32,619 nucleotides of DNA from Isoetes engelmannii (taxonomy: Eukaryota > Streptophyta > Lycopodiopsida > Isoetales > Isoetaceae): assembly GCA_011763485.2 (NCBI GenBank), contig JAANSK020272601.1, positions 1-32,619 on the forward strand, in the 5' to 3' direction. Positions 13,101 to 25,100 of the stretch are shown one piece after another; positions within the stretch are counted from its first letter, which is position 1; each line of letters starts with the position of its first letter. Under the pieces are notes generated by a model. It was not told the DNA's origin. It did no database searches and worked only from the letters and a program-made list of their open reading frames with translations. Both the position numbers and the translations under genes were made by a program.

Positions 13101-16100
13101 TGCAATAACGTGCATACCATTGTCTAACCAATAGCATCATCATACCTAATTCTCCCTGCAACCACATCATATTGCGACGGCAAATTGACTAAGATTTCCT
13201 GTATCAGAGCTGACATGGTACCACCTGCCTTACTACATTCCAGTGGCCAAGTTTTCATTTGATGACGATAATCAGCCAAGACATTATCATTCGAGTAGCT
13301 TTACCTTTGGTAGCAAGTGACTTCTCTAAGTACACTCATAAATCCTGGAATTCAGCAAATTCGTTCAGCTGCTCCACAATAAGCAGCATAACCAAAGCTA
13401 AGGCTGATGAATTTAGCTCGACAAATTTCGGATCCTTGGTACTTCTGAAATGTGTTGCTAACACTGCTCTCATCTTATTAAAAGTCAATATAGTTTGTGA
13501 TAAACCTTTTCCATGACTTATAACTTGATGCTGTCAGCTTAGCATTTGTGGAGAATTTTAACTGATCCATCTGAAAGTACCTTCCTTACGTAGTAGTCGG
13601 ATTCCAAATAGACTGCCAACCTGTTAAAATTCAGCAACAAACTTCCAGTTTCTGAAAGGATTCTCTCCTGTCTTCAGATGCGCAGGCATCTCAAGGATTC
13701 TTCCACCAAGCACCAAACTTCTAGCTTTTGGAAAGATTCTCTACTTGTCTTCAGATGTACAAACACCTCTCCTTCCACCAGATTTCCAATTATCTCATTG
13801 CCACAGAGCGGCAAAAAACAGAGCTACAAAAACGTTCACGAATTTGCTACAGCTTGGCCCCATAGCTCCCAATTTTGCTCAAATACGGCTTTTTTGACAA
13901 AGAAAATCTCAATTTGGGCAAATCCCACGACTTTGGGAATCACGTTGAGTATGCAAGCTCACAATTTTGGTGGTCTCCCTCTTCTAAATGACTTCCTGGC
14001 TATTCCTGGCTGGCTCTCCTTGAGTTGGCTCTGATACCATAGTCGATTTGGACCAAACTCAAGAGAGAAAATCAGCACAAAGGAAAGAATCCGGAACTGT
14101 CTATTAGCAAAACAAGAGAGATGCAACTCAAACAAAACCTAACAAATATTTCTAGCATGCAGCGTCTCTACTAAGATAACACGTGTCATTATTTCACTTA
14201 TTCTAACACACAAGGGTTGGGCCGCCATATCTTTATTACTTTTAAGCCATCCGTTAGTCAGGTCCACATTTCTTTTTCCTATAGGTACGAGTCAAAACGA
14301 ATCCAGGTATTCAACGGGTACTTTTCTTATAGTATATATGTGAAATTCTGCTGTTAAAACTGAACACCCAGGAGCTGCTTCATCTGTTTGAAACCAGAAC
14401 CTGTAAGTGGTTTAGCCACTCCATTAGCAAGTTGGCGTGAAGTGGTGCAATATTGAAGATCCAGAATTGACTGTTGTAGCTGTTGCTTGACAAAACAGAC
14501 TTGTAGAACTAAATGCTAATTTGAGGATGGTATTTGAAATCCCTGATAGAATTGATAAGCCCCTGAATTCTCCCTCAAATTGGTAAGTCCCTCATTCTCC
14601 ACATTGATAAGCCATCTTACTAAGGCCTTATGCCTGACCTTTGCTAGCAATTGGTAGAATATAAAACCTTATATGGATACATATCACAGTTCGTTCCATT
14701 TTCCTCCTCTTGCGCCCTCTCTAAATCCAAAATTCTAACATGATATCAGATCTCAGATTATGAGAGGTAGACAGTTTAGCTTGTTTTGCCTTCTAGGTTG
14801 AGCAAAGATTCATAATTTTGATGTGAACCAAGGATTTGAGTGTCAGAATAAAGGGATCACTAAAGAGACATCAAGATAGCTCAATCCAGGTCGGATTAGC
14901 GTATATGAGCTTGTTTTTCTTTCAGATCTGTGCTAAACCTTGAGAAGTTGGAGAATCTGGATGGTTCTAAAAAATTCTTGGTGTTCTTGGGCATTCATCA
15001 GATCTAAGGAAAAGATGAGTAAATAAGAGCAGTTTCCCAAGCTAACGATGATTCCAAGATGTTCTCTTATTATTAGCTTGTTCTACGACAGCGGACTTGT
15101 CATGTGTGTTGCTGCTAGGTTGATCATTTATGAAATTAGATTGTAAATCAAGATTATTCTTTACCGAAGATCACGTGCAATTTTCTTAGGCCAGTAGAAA
15201 ATTTAGATTTGGTTGCAGATTGGAGCCAGTAGATCTCAAAGGCCTCAAGGGTCTGGAAGTGTGCAAGAAAATGAAGAATTATATAGGATGCTTTCTTGAA
15301 GATCAGGTGCAGGAACTTGTAGGCAGGAGGAGGTCTGAATCTGGTGTGCAGCTAGTTGATTTAAATGATTTAGAATTGGTTGCAGATATAATGGTTAATC
15401 TCAAGACGGGGGTAGTGCAAGAAGTAAAGAATGAAGGAGGATTTATCAAGGTTCCAGATGGTAAGCAGCAGTTTGGAAGGATCTAAAGCCATCGAATTGT
15501 CAAGAACATCATTGAAGAAATTTATGGACAGTTGTGAGCCGCTTTTGGACATTTAGTGCAGATCCCGGTTATGGTCAACCTTTGTAGCCGTTTTGTTCAC
15601 ATCTGTTTGTCTCAGTAGAAATTGCGTTGGAGGATGCAAATGGAGGATCTATTTCCGGCCAATTCCATTAATGCAAAGCAGGTAGAATCCAGTTGTGTAA
15701 TCACAGTCACTTCCTGCATGATCTGCGTCTGTAAAAGAATATTAGGGCTCAGTGTGTTGCTCATATCTGTTTGTCTTGGTAGAATTTACATTGATCGAAA
15801 TTGCAATGGTGGATGAAAAAGGGAGGTTCTATTTCCAGCCATAGAAAACAGATAGAATCAAGTAATGAAATCAAAGTCAGTCCCTGCATGATCTGCGTCT
15901 GTAAAAATTACGAGGTCTGAATGCTCTTGTTTATCCATAGTACCATTTAGATATATTCATATATATACCTTCATCCATAGTACCCTTTAGATAAGCCAGA
16001 ATTTGTTTAGCAGCTATCCAGTGAATCTGCCTAAGTGTGCATGAACCTGCTAAATGCAATATCTGGCCTTCTAAGAGTGCGTATATTATAGAACCACCTG

Positions 16101-19100
16101 CATGTCTGTAGTGTAGCATCACAAGTTGGTCCATCAGCATGTAAGGCAATTTATTTCCCAGCTCATGAGGATTGATAGCTTCCTTACAGTCTTGAAATAA
16201 GACTAATAGATTTCCTTATGTAATTAGTACTGATACACATAAAAGGGTGTTACTTACCACACCAGGTTCCAGCGGTTTACCATTACTTATAGAAGAGCAG
16301 TCGTGTACATCTAATCCTAAGTAATGCCCTGACATACAAGAACAATAGAACAGTTATTACGTAGGTATGAAAGACTCAATGGACTTGATTCTCTACTGAT
16401 AATAAGCTGCTTATGTTTCAATACATACTATCACAAGGCAACAATCTGAATAAAAACGTTTTTCAAATACCCAGGCACTGGACAAGCCTAGGTACAGATA
16501 ACATTCTAATGACTTGAAGCTCATTATACAATTTCATAAAGCATGGCCAAGACAAAGGGCAAACCTACTGAAGTCGGATTCAGCCTGCTGTACTCTTCAA
16601 ATGTATCACTTATTCCAAGTTTGACAACACCTTCAAACAGAACCTTGGACTGTAGTTGAGAAAATGACAATGTCATTCAGAACTCAGGATTAACATTTTT
16701 GTTAGTGTAGTGAGCAAATATGTCTTTAGTTGCATAAGTTAATAGTCCATGTGGTAAAGTAAAAGTTAATACACTTGTCAATGCAGGTGATCCTATCTTT
16801 AAGTTTTGTGGTTTTTGTAGTAAGTATCCCTGGTCTAAAGATACACCAGCTTAATTCTACTGTGATAATAAGCTAGCCATATCTCATGACAAAGATCACA
16901 AATGGCATCATGTACTCTTCAAATGCATCACTTATTCCAAGTTTGACAACACCTTCACAGAACCTTGGACTGTAGTTGAGAAAATGACAATGTCATTCAG
17001 AACTCAGGATTAACATTTTTGTTAGTGTAGTAATGAGCAAATATGTCTTTAGTAGCATAAGTTAATAGTCCATGTGGTAAAGTAGAAGTTAATACATTTG
17101 TCAATGCAAATGATCCAGATTTAGGTTCTGTAATTTTTGCAGTAAGTACCCCTGGGCTAAAGATACACCAGCTTATTTCTACTGTGATAATAATCAAGCC
17201 ATATCTCATGCCAAGGATCATAAATGGCATCATCTCACTACGCATCTCAATATTACGCATGTTCAATTCAAGAACATTAAATAGCATCATCTCACTAGCA
17301 TCTCAATATTAGGCATGTTCAATTCAAGAACATGATTGATAATGGTATCATCTCTCTCTTTCACTGTCCTTCTGAGGTGCAAAGCCTCTTGTAGGCAAAC
17401 ACGTTGTTACTATGAAACAGGTTTATCATATTGTTTCCTTAACTAATTTTCGTTCTCAGCTATGATTGCTCATCATCAGGAGGGTGTTACTGATGAGGCG
17501 TGTCAGGATGACATGTCACTGCTGACCTGGCAAGCACGCTTGTTGCTGACATGCCATCTTGAATAGTTGGGGTATTATTTCTCCTACTAGAGCTTGTAGC
17601 TATTCTTAGATGCAGGTTTCTTGTATTCTCCTGTCAGTCTATAAAATTACGATGTGTTCATGTGGATCACAAAGATGTTATCCAATCCTTGCTTTGATGG
17701 CTCATGCCATTTTTTGTTAATGTTGATATTACCATTGACTTAAAAGAGACGCTTATCAAATTAGAACAGCTGCTGATGCAGCAAGACATGAAGCTCCAAA
17801 AACAAAACAAGCAACTGAAGCCATGGAACCAGCAACTGAAGTTGAAAATGTTTCTTGAACAGGAAGAAATTATGGCAAATGGAAGAAACCACCAGATAAT
17901 GAAAGGGGTAACGGCCAAAAAGACATGTCACAATTTCTATCATAAAAAGGGGCCATATTTCAAAGGCGATAGAAATCAGAGAAAGGTGGCAGCAGCAAAG
18001 GGGTCAGGAAATCAAACTTCGGCTGATGGGGATGGATATGATAGTGAGGCTGAATTCCTCTATCATGTGACAGTAATTTTGGACTACGAAAACAGCAGGG
18101 TCTTCAAGAACTTGGACGTGAGTCATGAAGGACAGCTGCGACTCATTGGTGTCATGGAGGATAGCTCCAAACAGCCGAAAACAATTTGGAATATCATGGA
18201 GTCAAAGCCTTACAGGATGTCATGGAGTGCAAATTCGGTTTCAGTCTCACAAATGAACATCGGATGGCCTGATTTGTAATTCAAAACCAGTACTGGCAGG
18301 GTTCTTGCTACAGGCATCCTTCAACAAGGACTGTACAATTTCTTTGAAGCAGCGGATTTACAGATCAGCCTTCGGAGGAACTGAGGCTAGCATTGGTACG
18401 GGCATACTGAAATCAGATTTGCATCATCACTTTGATACAATTACAACAGGAGATGCCTATGACATTATTCACCATATCAAACATCAAATGAAGGCTTCGT
18501 TTGAGAACCCTGATCTCACTACTGTTTGAAAGTGCAGGTATGGCAGCACCCCCCAATCAAACAAAATACATGAAAGAGTTCCTAAATGATTTTAATATGA
18601 TAGATCGGATGCCTTCTCCTACACCTTTGAAGTGATATTAGCTGCAGGTGGAGGTCCATGATCTCACTACTGTTTGGGAGTGCAGGTATGAAAGCACCCC
18701 CCAATCAAACAAAATACATGAAAGAGTTCCTAGATCATTTTAATATGATAGATCGGATGCCTTCTCCTACACCTTTGAAGTGATATTAGCTGCAGGTGGA
18801 GGTCCATGTGATTCTACACTCCATACATCCAATGTGGCTCGGTGTGGATTGTGCATAAACCTGCTGACCTGGCCAACTGTAAAACCAAGTAAAGGTCGCG
18901 TAGATGGGAGACCCTAACACCCAATCAAATCCTATCATATCTCAAAGGCACTTTGACTGAAGGTCTCATCTGTAATAAAATGCTGCAGCGAGTCACCACC
19001 TTTTACACTGATGCAGATCATGCACGCCAATGAACTTGACCTTCAAAAGTCTACCACAGGTTACGTATGATGTTTTGGAAACAGTGTTATAAACTGTGTC

Positions 19101-22100
19101 CCCAAAAAGCAAATTCCAGTGAGTCTGTGTAATGGAGGCCGAATAAAGCATTATCCACAGGCAACCAAAAGATGCTTTGGTTGCTGCTTCATCTATTCCA
19201 AAACTTGCAGGTTCAGATTACATCAGCAAACCTATACACGTATAATTCAGGAGCCGTTGACCTCACTAAATATCCGAACCATCCTGACATTAAACATTGA
19301 CACTGCCCAAGAGCAGTTTCAACTCTTAACAATGAATCTCCAATATTGTTCCACTGACAAGCAGCTTGCAGATGGGAAAAAAATCCAGACATAATTTGGG
19401 AGTCCGATGTTGAGATTACCCGCAATATTTACCACATTACGGGGGTTGTATCTTAGTGTAATAATGGGTAAACAGGAATGTCTAGTTATCTAAGTTAGTG
19501 ATCGTATGGTCAAAGAAGTGTCCAAGGAAGTGTGTGCTACTAAATCAGGCAAGTGATCATGTACTCGAAAACTATCTCCTCAGAATCCTCAATTACGTAC
19601 TGCATGCCTGTGAAGCTCGCATAAGGTAATTCCAGGATAGCACATTGCTATGCATTCGTTCTGGGCTTTTAAAACAAGTTCATAAACTTCCTTCTGAAAA
19701 TGAGGAAAGAACGCTCGTGTTAGTCACGAGAAATTTATGACATACAACACACATAGAACCAAAAACAGCAATAGAATAATTCAAAATAAGCTAATCTAGG
19801 ATAATAACCATTACTTGGGACTTGATGCATGCAAATTAATTAACTCTTTTGTCTTAAAACGAGTAAATAGCATAAGATTAGCTCAATTTGGATAAGTGCG
19901 GCCATTACCTTCGAAATTCTCATAATTTAAGACAGCACCATTTAAGATGCCTTTTTAAACTGGGCTGATGCAATGTAGAATATAGTTTTGTAGATCTTTT
20001 ACTTCTTGTCTATAGCATAAGACAATCCACAATACTGTGAAGATTACAGCAGTCTAGATTATACAGTGCTTTGACTTTCTAACTGACAAATGTTGGAAAG
20101 TTGGTTAGTCTTACCGCAAACAATCATCACCAAGTACTGTGGATTCAGCTCTTGCATCTAGGAAAGCGAGGAACAAAATTGAACAAAAACTCTCCAAATA
20201 CCAAATAGCCGAAAAAGATCTCCTAGGCGAACTTTGCCTTAATTCGCACTGTTTAACCCTTTAGATAGCTCTGACCCCATTTTAGAATTGGGCTAGGCTT
20301 CCTGACTAGAATAATATTGTAAGAAACACACACACACGTCAAGATGCTAATATAAGCAAACCTCAAGTGACCCGCTGCATGCCATCTGATTAGTCACCTG
20401 GTAAATGCCAACTGCAGCAATGGATCACGCCCGGGATGAACATGAAACAACGCAAAACAGGTGATGATTTGGGCTGGGGTTAGTAGGACTCGAACCTACA
20501 TTATCACCAATGTGGGCCGCGTGTTTTACCCAACTCAACTATAGGCCCAGGGAGAGAGATATGATGAAGAAGACAGAACCTGGATTGGCATAATCAAAGG
20601 TCTGAAACCCAATCTGCATACAACAGGGCTTGTAGTCTCTGTTCCCTTACATAGATATGGCGACTTCAGTTCATTATGAATGCAATCACATTAGATAGGT
20701 AAGTAGCACACATCATGAGGCAGCATATGGTAATCATCATGTCCCCTGTCTGACAAACATTGGTCTGGTGAAAGCAAACAAAAAATGATAAATTGCTGCC
20801 ACTTTACTAGAGAACAAATATGTAGGCCATCAAATTATCACAGCCATGCGCCCTGTTATACATGTGATTAATGTCATGCATAGAATGGTGAATCTGTATG
20901 CCTAGTAATCATGTCTAATATATCTAACTATAGCTACCAATAGCAAAGCATTTCCACTCATGTATGAATCATGCATGCTACAAAGCATTGCAACAACCTG
21001 AGCTTGGGAGAATGATCCATCTGGTGCCCACGTGCGAGTGACATCGCTAACATAGCCATAGAATTCACAACCTGCATCCATAAGGACAAGCTCTCCTTCC
21101 CTAACCTGGATAATGCTTAGAATATCAGTATATGAATCACCAAATTCAAAAACACACGAGACAATTTTTTTTACAGGGCGGTCATTTCGTGAATAGTGTA
21201 TCGTACTCCCATTTGCCCCCCCACCAACAACAGGTGGAAATCTAAGTGGTAAGAAAAATAAATTAGACAAACCCATCAAACAATTAAGGAAATCAGATTA
21301 AGAAAACTAGACAAAGGTAAAACGTACATAGGATAAGTGCCACCAGGATACATTAGTTGAACACTTTCAGGAAGGCAGTTAGAAGGGTCTTTCTCATTCT
21401 CTTAGATTAATTGGGAAGGACAAAATTTCCTTGTGTACAGTGCTTCTCGTAGTTTATTCTGCTTGAATTTGATTGGATCTTGAATTTGATTGGATCTGAA
21501 TAGATTTCTGGACTCTAAAATTGTTGGAAAATGCAGATAATAGGTACAGACAGGGATAGTTCAGTAAAAAAGCACTTGGCTTGCAAGCAGATGCCACAAG
21601 GGAGCACATTGACTTCTCGTCTGACGATGATATGGACGAACGAAATTCCGTCAAGCTGCTGGAGATGTCAACAAGAAGACTTGTGGCTAGAATCTGCTTG
21701 AATGAAGGCAAGGTAATTGTTGAATATAAGCTGCCCGACAAGGATGACCTCAGCCAGTTAAAAATGTATATCCCTGGTCTCCAGGTAAATCTCTAGCATA
21801 ATTTGATAAGATAATGCATTATTAAGTGGTAAAATGCATGTTTTAAGGGAGCCCATCTGGATTTGTGAATCTAAATTCAACCTGTTGGATCAATAAAACT
21901 AAGATGGTTATAATATCCTATGAATGCTACTTCTAACTTGCGCGTCCCAATCTGGTTGAAGACAAGAAAAGCAATGTGATATTGGGCGCCTTTCAAAATT
22001 CAGACCTCAAGGAGACATTTAAAAAAATGCTTTTGACTTCTAATTGGCACTCCCTTAGAGCCCTGAGATGCTGAAAACAATGATGATGATAACCACTTAG

Positions 22101-25100
22101 ATGCTGCTGAGTTTAGAGCTCTTATTAAAGGAAATTTGATGGATGCAAGTATTGAATGAATGGTTGAGATAGTGAGTCAACAACAATAAAGATCAGGAAG
22201 AGTCAAATGTGAGGCATGCTCCTACTATGGATAATATCTTTATACTTGATAGTCGTGCAACCAGACGCGTTATAGGAAAAGAAAAATAAGCAAATTGTAT
22301 CTCTGGATTTGCTTCCCTCGTATATAAGAGATTTGGTTTAAGGATCAAGCCAAAAGAACGGAAGATTGTGTACCTATTCAACCGCAAACGGATGCAACAC
22401 ATCCGTCAGAACAGGAAAAGCAACGTAAAAGTATCCTCGCCATTGTTTTATCATAGGATTGCATGTGCTGAAAAGCATGACACTGACTGCCAAATGCTTG
22501 GTTGCCCCAGAATCCAAAAGCCAACTTCTCTGCAGCAATATTAAACATGTGCAATTTTTCTTCCTCCAAGTTAAAATGAGAAACTTGAGCAGTAAGTTCA
22601 TAAGAACAACCTTGATCTTTTACTTTCTGCTTAGATTCCTTCTTTAAGAAACTCAGCAACATCTTTAAAAAGTTTTTTACAATCTGTTCTAAGGGTGCTT
22701 TCCCATGAAATTGTCGACCTGAAAAGAGATTGCTAGGTCCAAAACCTGGGCGTTGAGAAATGCTTTAGGATTACTTTGGATTCAGGTCAGAAACCTGAGT
22801 TCTTCAGGTTGAGGTGCCCATGTGAACCTGCACACCAAGATCTTGACCTCAAGAAAACCTTGAGGTTGGAGGCCCATGAGAAAGCACCCTAATTTGGCCT
22901 TTTTTGTCACAATACCAGCACTAAATGGCTGTCTAGATTCAGGCTTAGAAACTGATCGCAAATCTGGTTTACAATCATCAGAAGATGGAATAGAGGTAGC
23001 AATTGATCAGATGAAGAAACTAAAGAATTCATAATAGGTGAAAAATTTCTAGTTTTAGAATAGAAACTAGCCTCCATTTGATCGTATCTATGTGTCCTTG
23101 TTCAACATCTACAAGTTTTTTGCTGAAGCGGATTGAATGTGATGGTGATTTTATCCTGCAGCTTGAGCTTGTAAAACTCAGTGATACTTTGGTATTCACG
23201 AGGTAAACCTTTAAGACCATACTGAATAGGGGTTACATCTATCATGCTACAACCTGCTGCAAAGTATTTCTCCTTCAATCCTTTGAACTGCTGCACATAA
23301 TCCCTCACATTAGCGCATTCTGCCAGCCTTAAGTTTATATTCTGAATAGCAAGCTGTTGGCCTTCATCTGCTTGAATACAAATCTGATACAAGAAACCAA
23401 GAGACGTAGAATGATATTTATAAACTTTAAGATCGAAAAATCTGCATGTTCTGAGATGATTCCATGCCTTGAAATCCTGCTTCTCATCAGGTGTGGTAGG
23501 ATTACAACCTGGTTGAAAGGCATCACCCAAATCTCTTAGAAAAGGTGTTTCAAATGCATCTCTCCAGGGGAAGTAATTTCAACGTCGAGATGTGTAAAAC
23601 ATTTCCATAAAGTTGCACCTGTATCCATTTTGGATCAAGATAATGAATACAAAACAGATCCTGCAGATTTGAGCAAATCACCACAAGCCGGAAACAGATT
23701 GAAGCAATCCGACAGGTTGAAGCAAACAGACTGCAGGCATATCCAAGTAGAAAGAAGCAGATCCAGACGAAATTGACACAATTCTGCCGATCAAGTATCA
23801 CAAATGACATTGAATCTTCTATTTGATGCAAACACGACTGGTAATTCTATGAATTTAAATAATCAATCACACATAAACTTAAAAACTGGTCCACTGGCGA
23901 ATAATCTAGCAAGTTTCAAGAAATTTGTGCAAAGACTTTCACGATTTGCAATGTTTGACTCGTTCTGCATTCTGATGCCACCTGCTAAGATACACTCCTT
24001 TTCTTCTTGCATTAAGCTTTGATACCATGGGGATGGTATATGAATATGCAAGAATGAAATAAGATAGACAAGATAGCTAGATGGTGAAAAATTCTGAGAT
24101 AATACCTGACTTTTTCTAGGTGGTGAAAAATTCTGAGATAATACCTGATTTTTCCTATCTTCATTGTTCCTGAAATTCATGATAATTCTCATTTAAATGG
24201 CACTTCTTGGGATGACTTGGCAGGTCTAACGACAATCATAAGAGACATCATACAGCCATTAAGTGTCTTTTATGGCTGATATTCTCGAGACTGCTCTTCA
24301 TTATCAGCAGTCATCATAGCCAAGGCAGATAAATCTGTAGATCATTTGCCCTTGGAATTTTCTTGCTTGGACAATAACATAAAATCTGAGCATTTTTTTT
24401 CAATATCAACAACAGGTAAATTGTGTGATGATTATGAGGAACAGATACAATTAGAAGTTTCTTGAATCGCGCTAATATGCAGATAATTGAATGGTCTTTT
24501 TCGTGGAAGAATCATTTGGTTATTCAAGCTTTGGAAATGGTTCCCATGACCGTATGGATATAAGAGGAGTTCAGTTTCACAAAGAAAGAAGCATCTGGTC
24601 CAAGACTATCATGGCTTCTACTCTGTTTGAGACTACTCTATATGGTTGCACCGAAACAACGAAACGCAACGTAACGAAACGCAACGCAATGTCAACGGAA
24701 CGAAAAAGTAGATTTTTGACCGAAACATCATCCGAAACGTTGACAAGATGATAAATCTGATGTGTATTGTTAACAAGGAGTCCTAGAGAAAGGAATTTCT
24801 GTATCTACTTTAATCTGATATCTAGTATGTATGCTACCATAGGCAAGCACTTAGTAGTTACTGCCATACCATTTTGGCTTGCTATGTACATGAGCTAGAT
24901 CAGCTCCTACTTGATGAAATATTAGTTACTAACCTATTGTTAGTAGATTTTTGTTTCGGAAGATGTTTCTACACTCGTTTTGTTTCGTTGTTTGTTTCAT
25001 TCATTGCAGAAGCTTAGCAACATGTTTCGGTGCAACCATGCTATATGTTGACATCTTCCATAAGTGTTGTTCTGAGTTTGCAGCAGTGTTAGTCACCAGG

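Larger units (their letters stand above)
8875..14208 (-). mobile_element. Copia LTR retrotransposon B, internally deleted, hosting element A
   Basis: Minus-strand element with 5' LTR 14040-14208 and 3' LTR 8875-9024, both running TGTTAGAATAAG...GGTCCAAATCG on the coding strand. The primer-binding site TGGTATCAGAGC (14039-14028, complementary to the initiator tRNA-Met 3' end) abuts the 5' LTR. Inside are gag (13130-13260), a mutated zinc knuckle, a mutated protease motif and the RNase H tail; integrase and reverse transcriptase are deleted. Without the 3.07-kb insertion of element A it would be about 2.27 kb. I found no clear target-site duplication at its outer ends. Confidence 0.85.
17470..19480 (+). 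mobile_element. Plus-strand Copia remnants in intron 8
   Basis: A polypurine-like CATCAGGAGGG and LTR start TGTTACTGATGAGG lie at ~17474-17490. A gag-like ORF with a degenerate zinc knuckle follows (17704-18279), then reverse-transcriptase pieces (TKYMKEFLNDFNMIDRMPSP, twice) and RNase H pieces (ILSYLKGTLTEGL ~18930; TFYTDADHAR ~19000; QKSTTGYV ~19040; LQYCSTDKQLADGKK ~19335-19380). The order matches a Copia polyprotein, but it is collapsed and full of stops. It runs opposite to the host gene. Confidence 0.8.

Noticed and set aside
8870-14213. Target-site duplication for element B
   Set aside because: The 5 bases outside the LTRs (CATAT and CACAA) do not match, so I do not claim one.
20475-20548. 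Functional tRNA-Val (CAC) gene
   Set aside because: Two acceptor mismatches, a poor anticodon stem and C at position 33 argue against function; kept only as a tRNA-like pseudogene.
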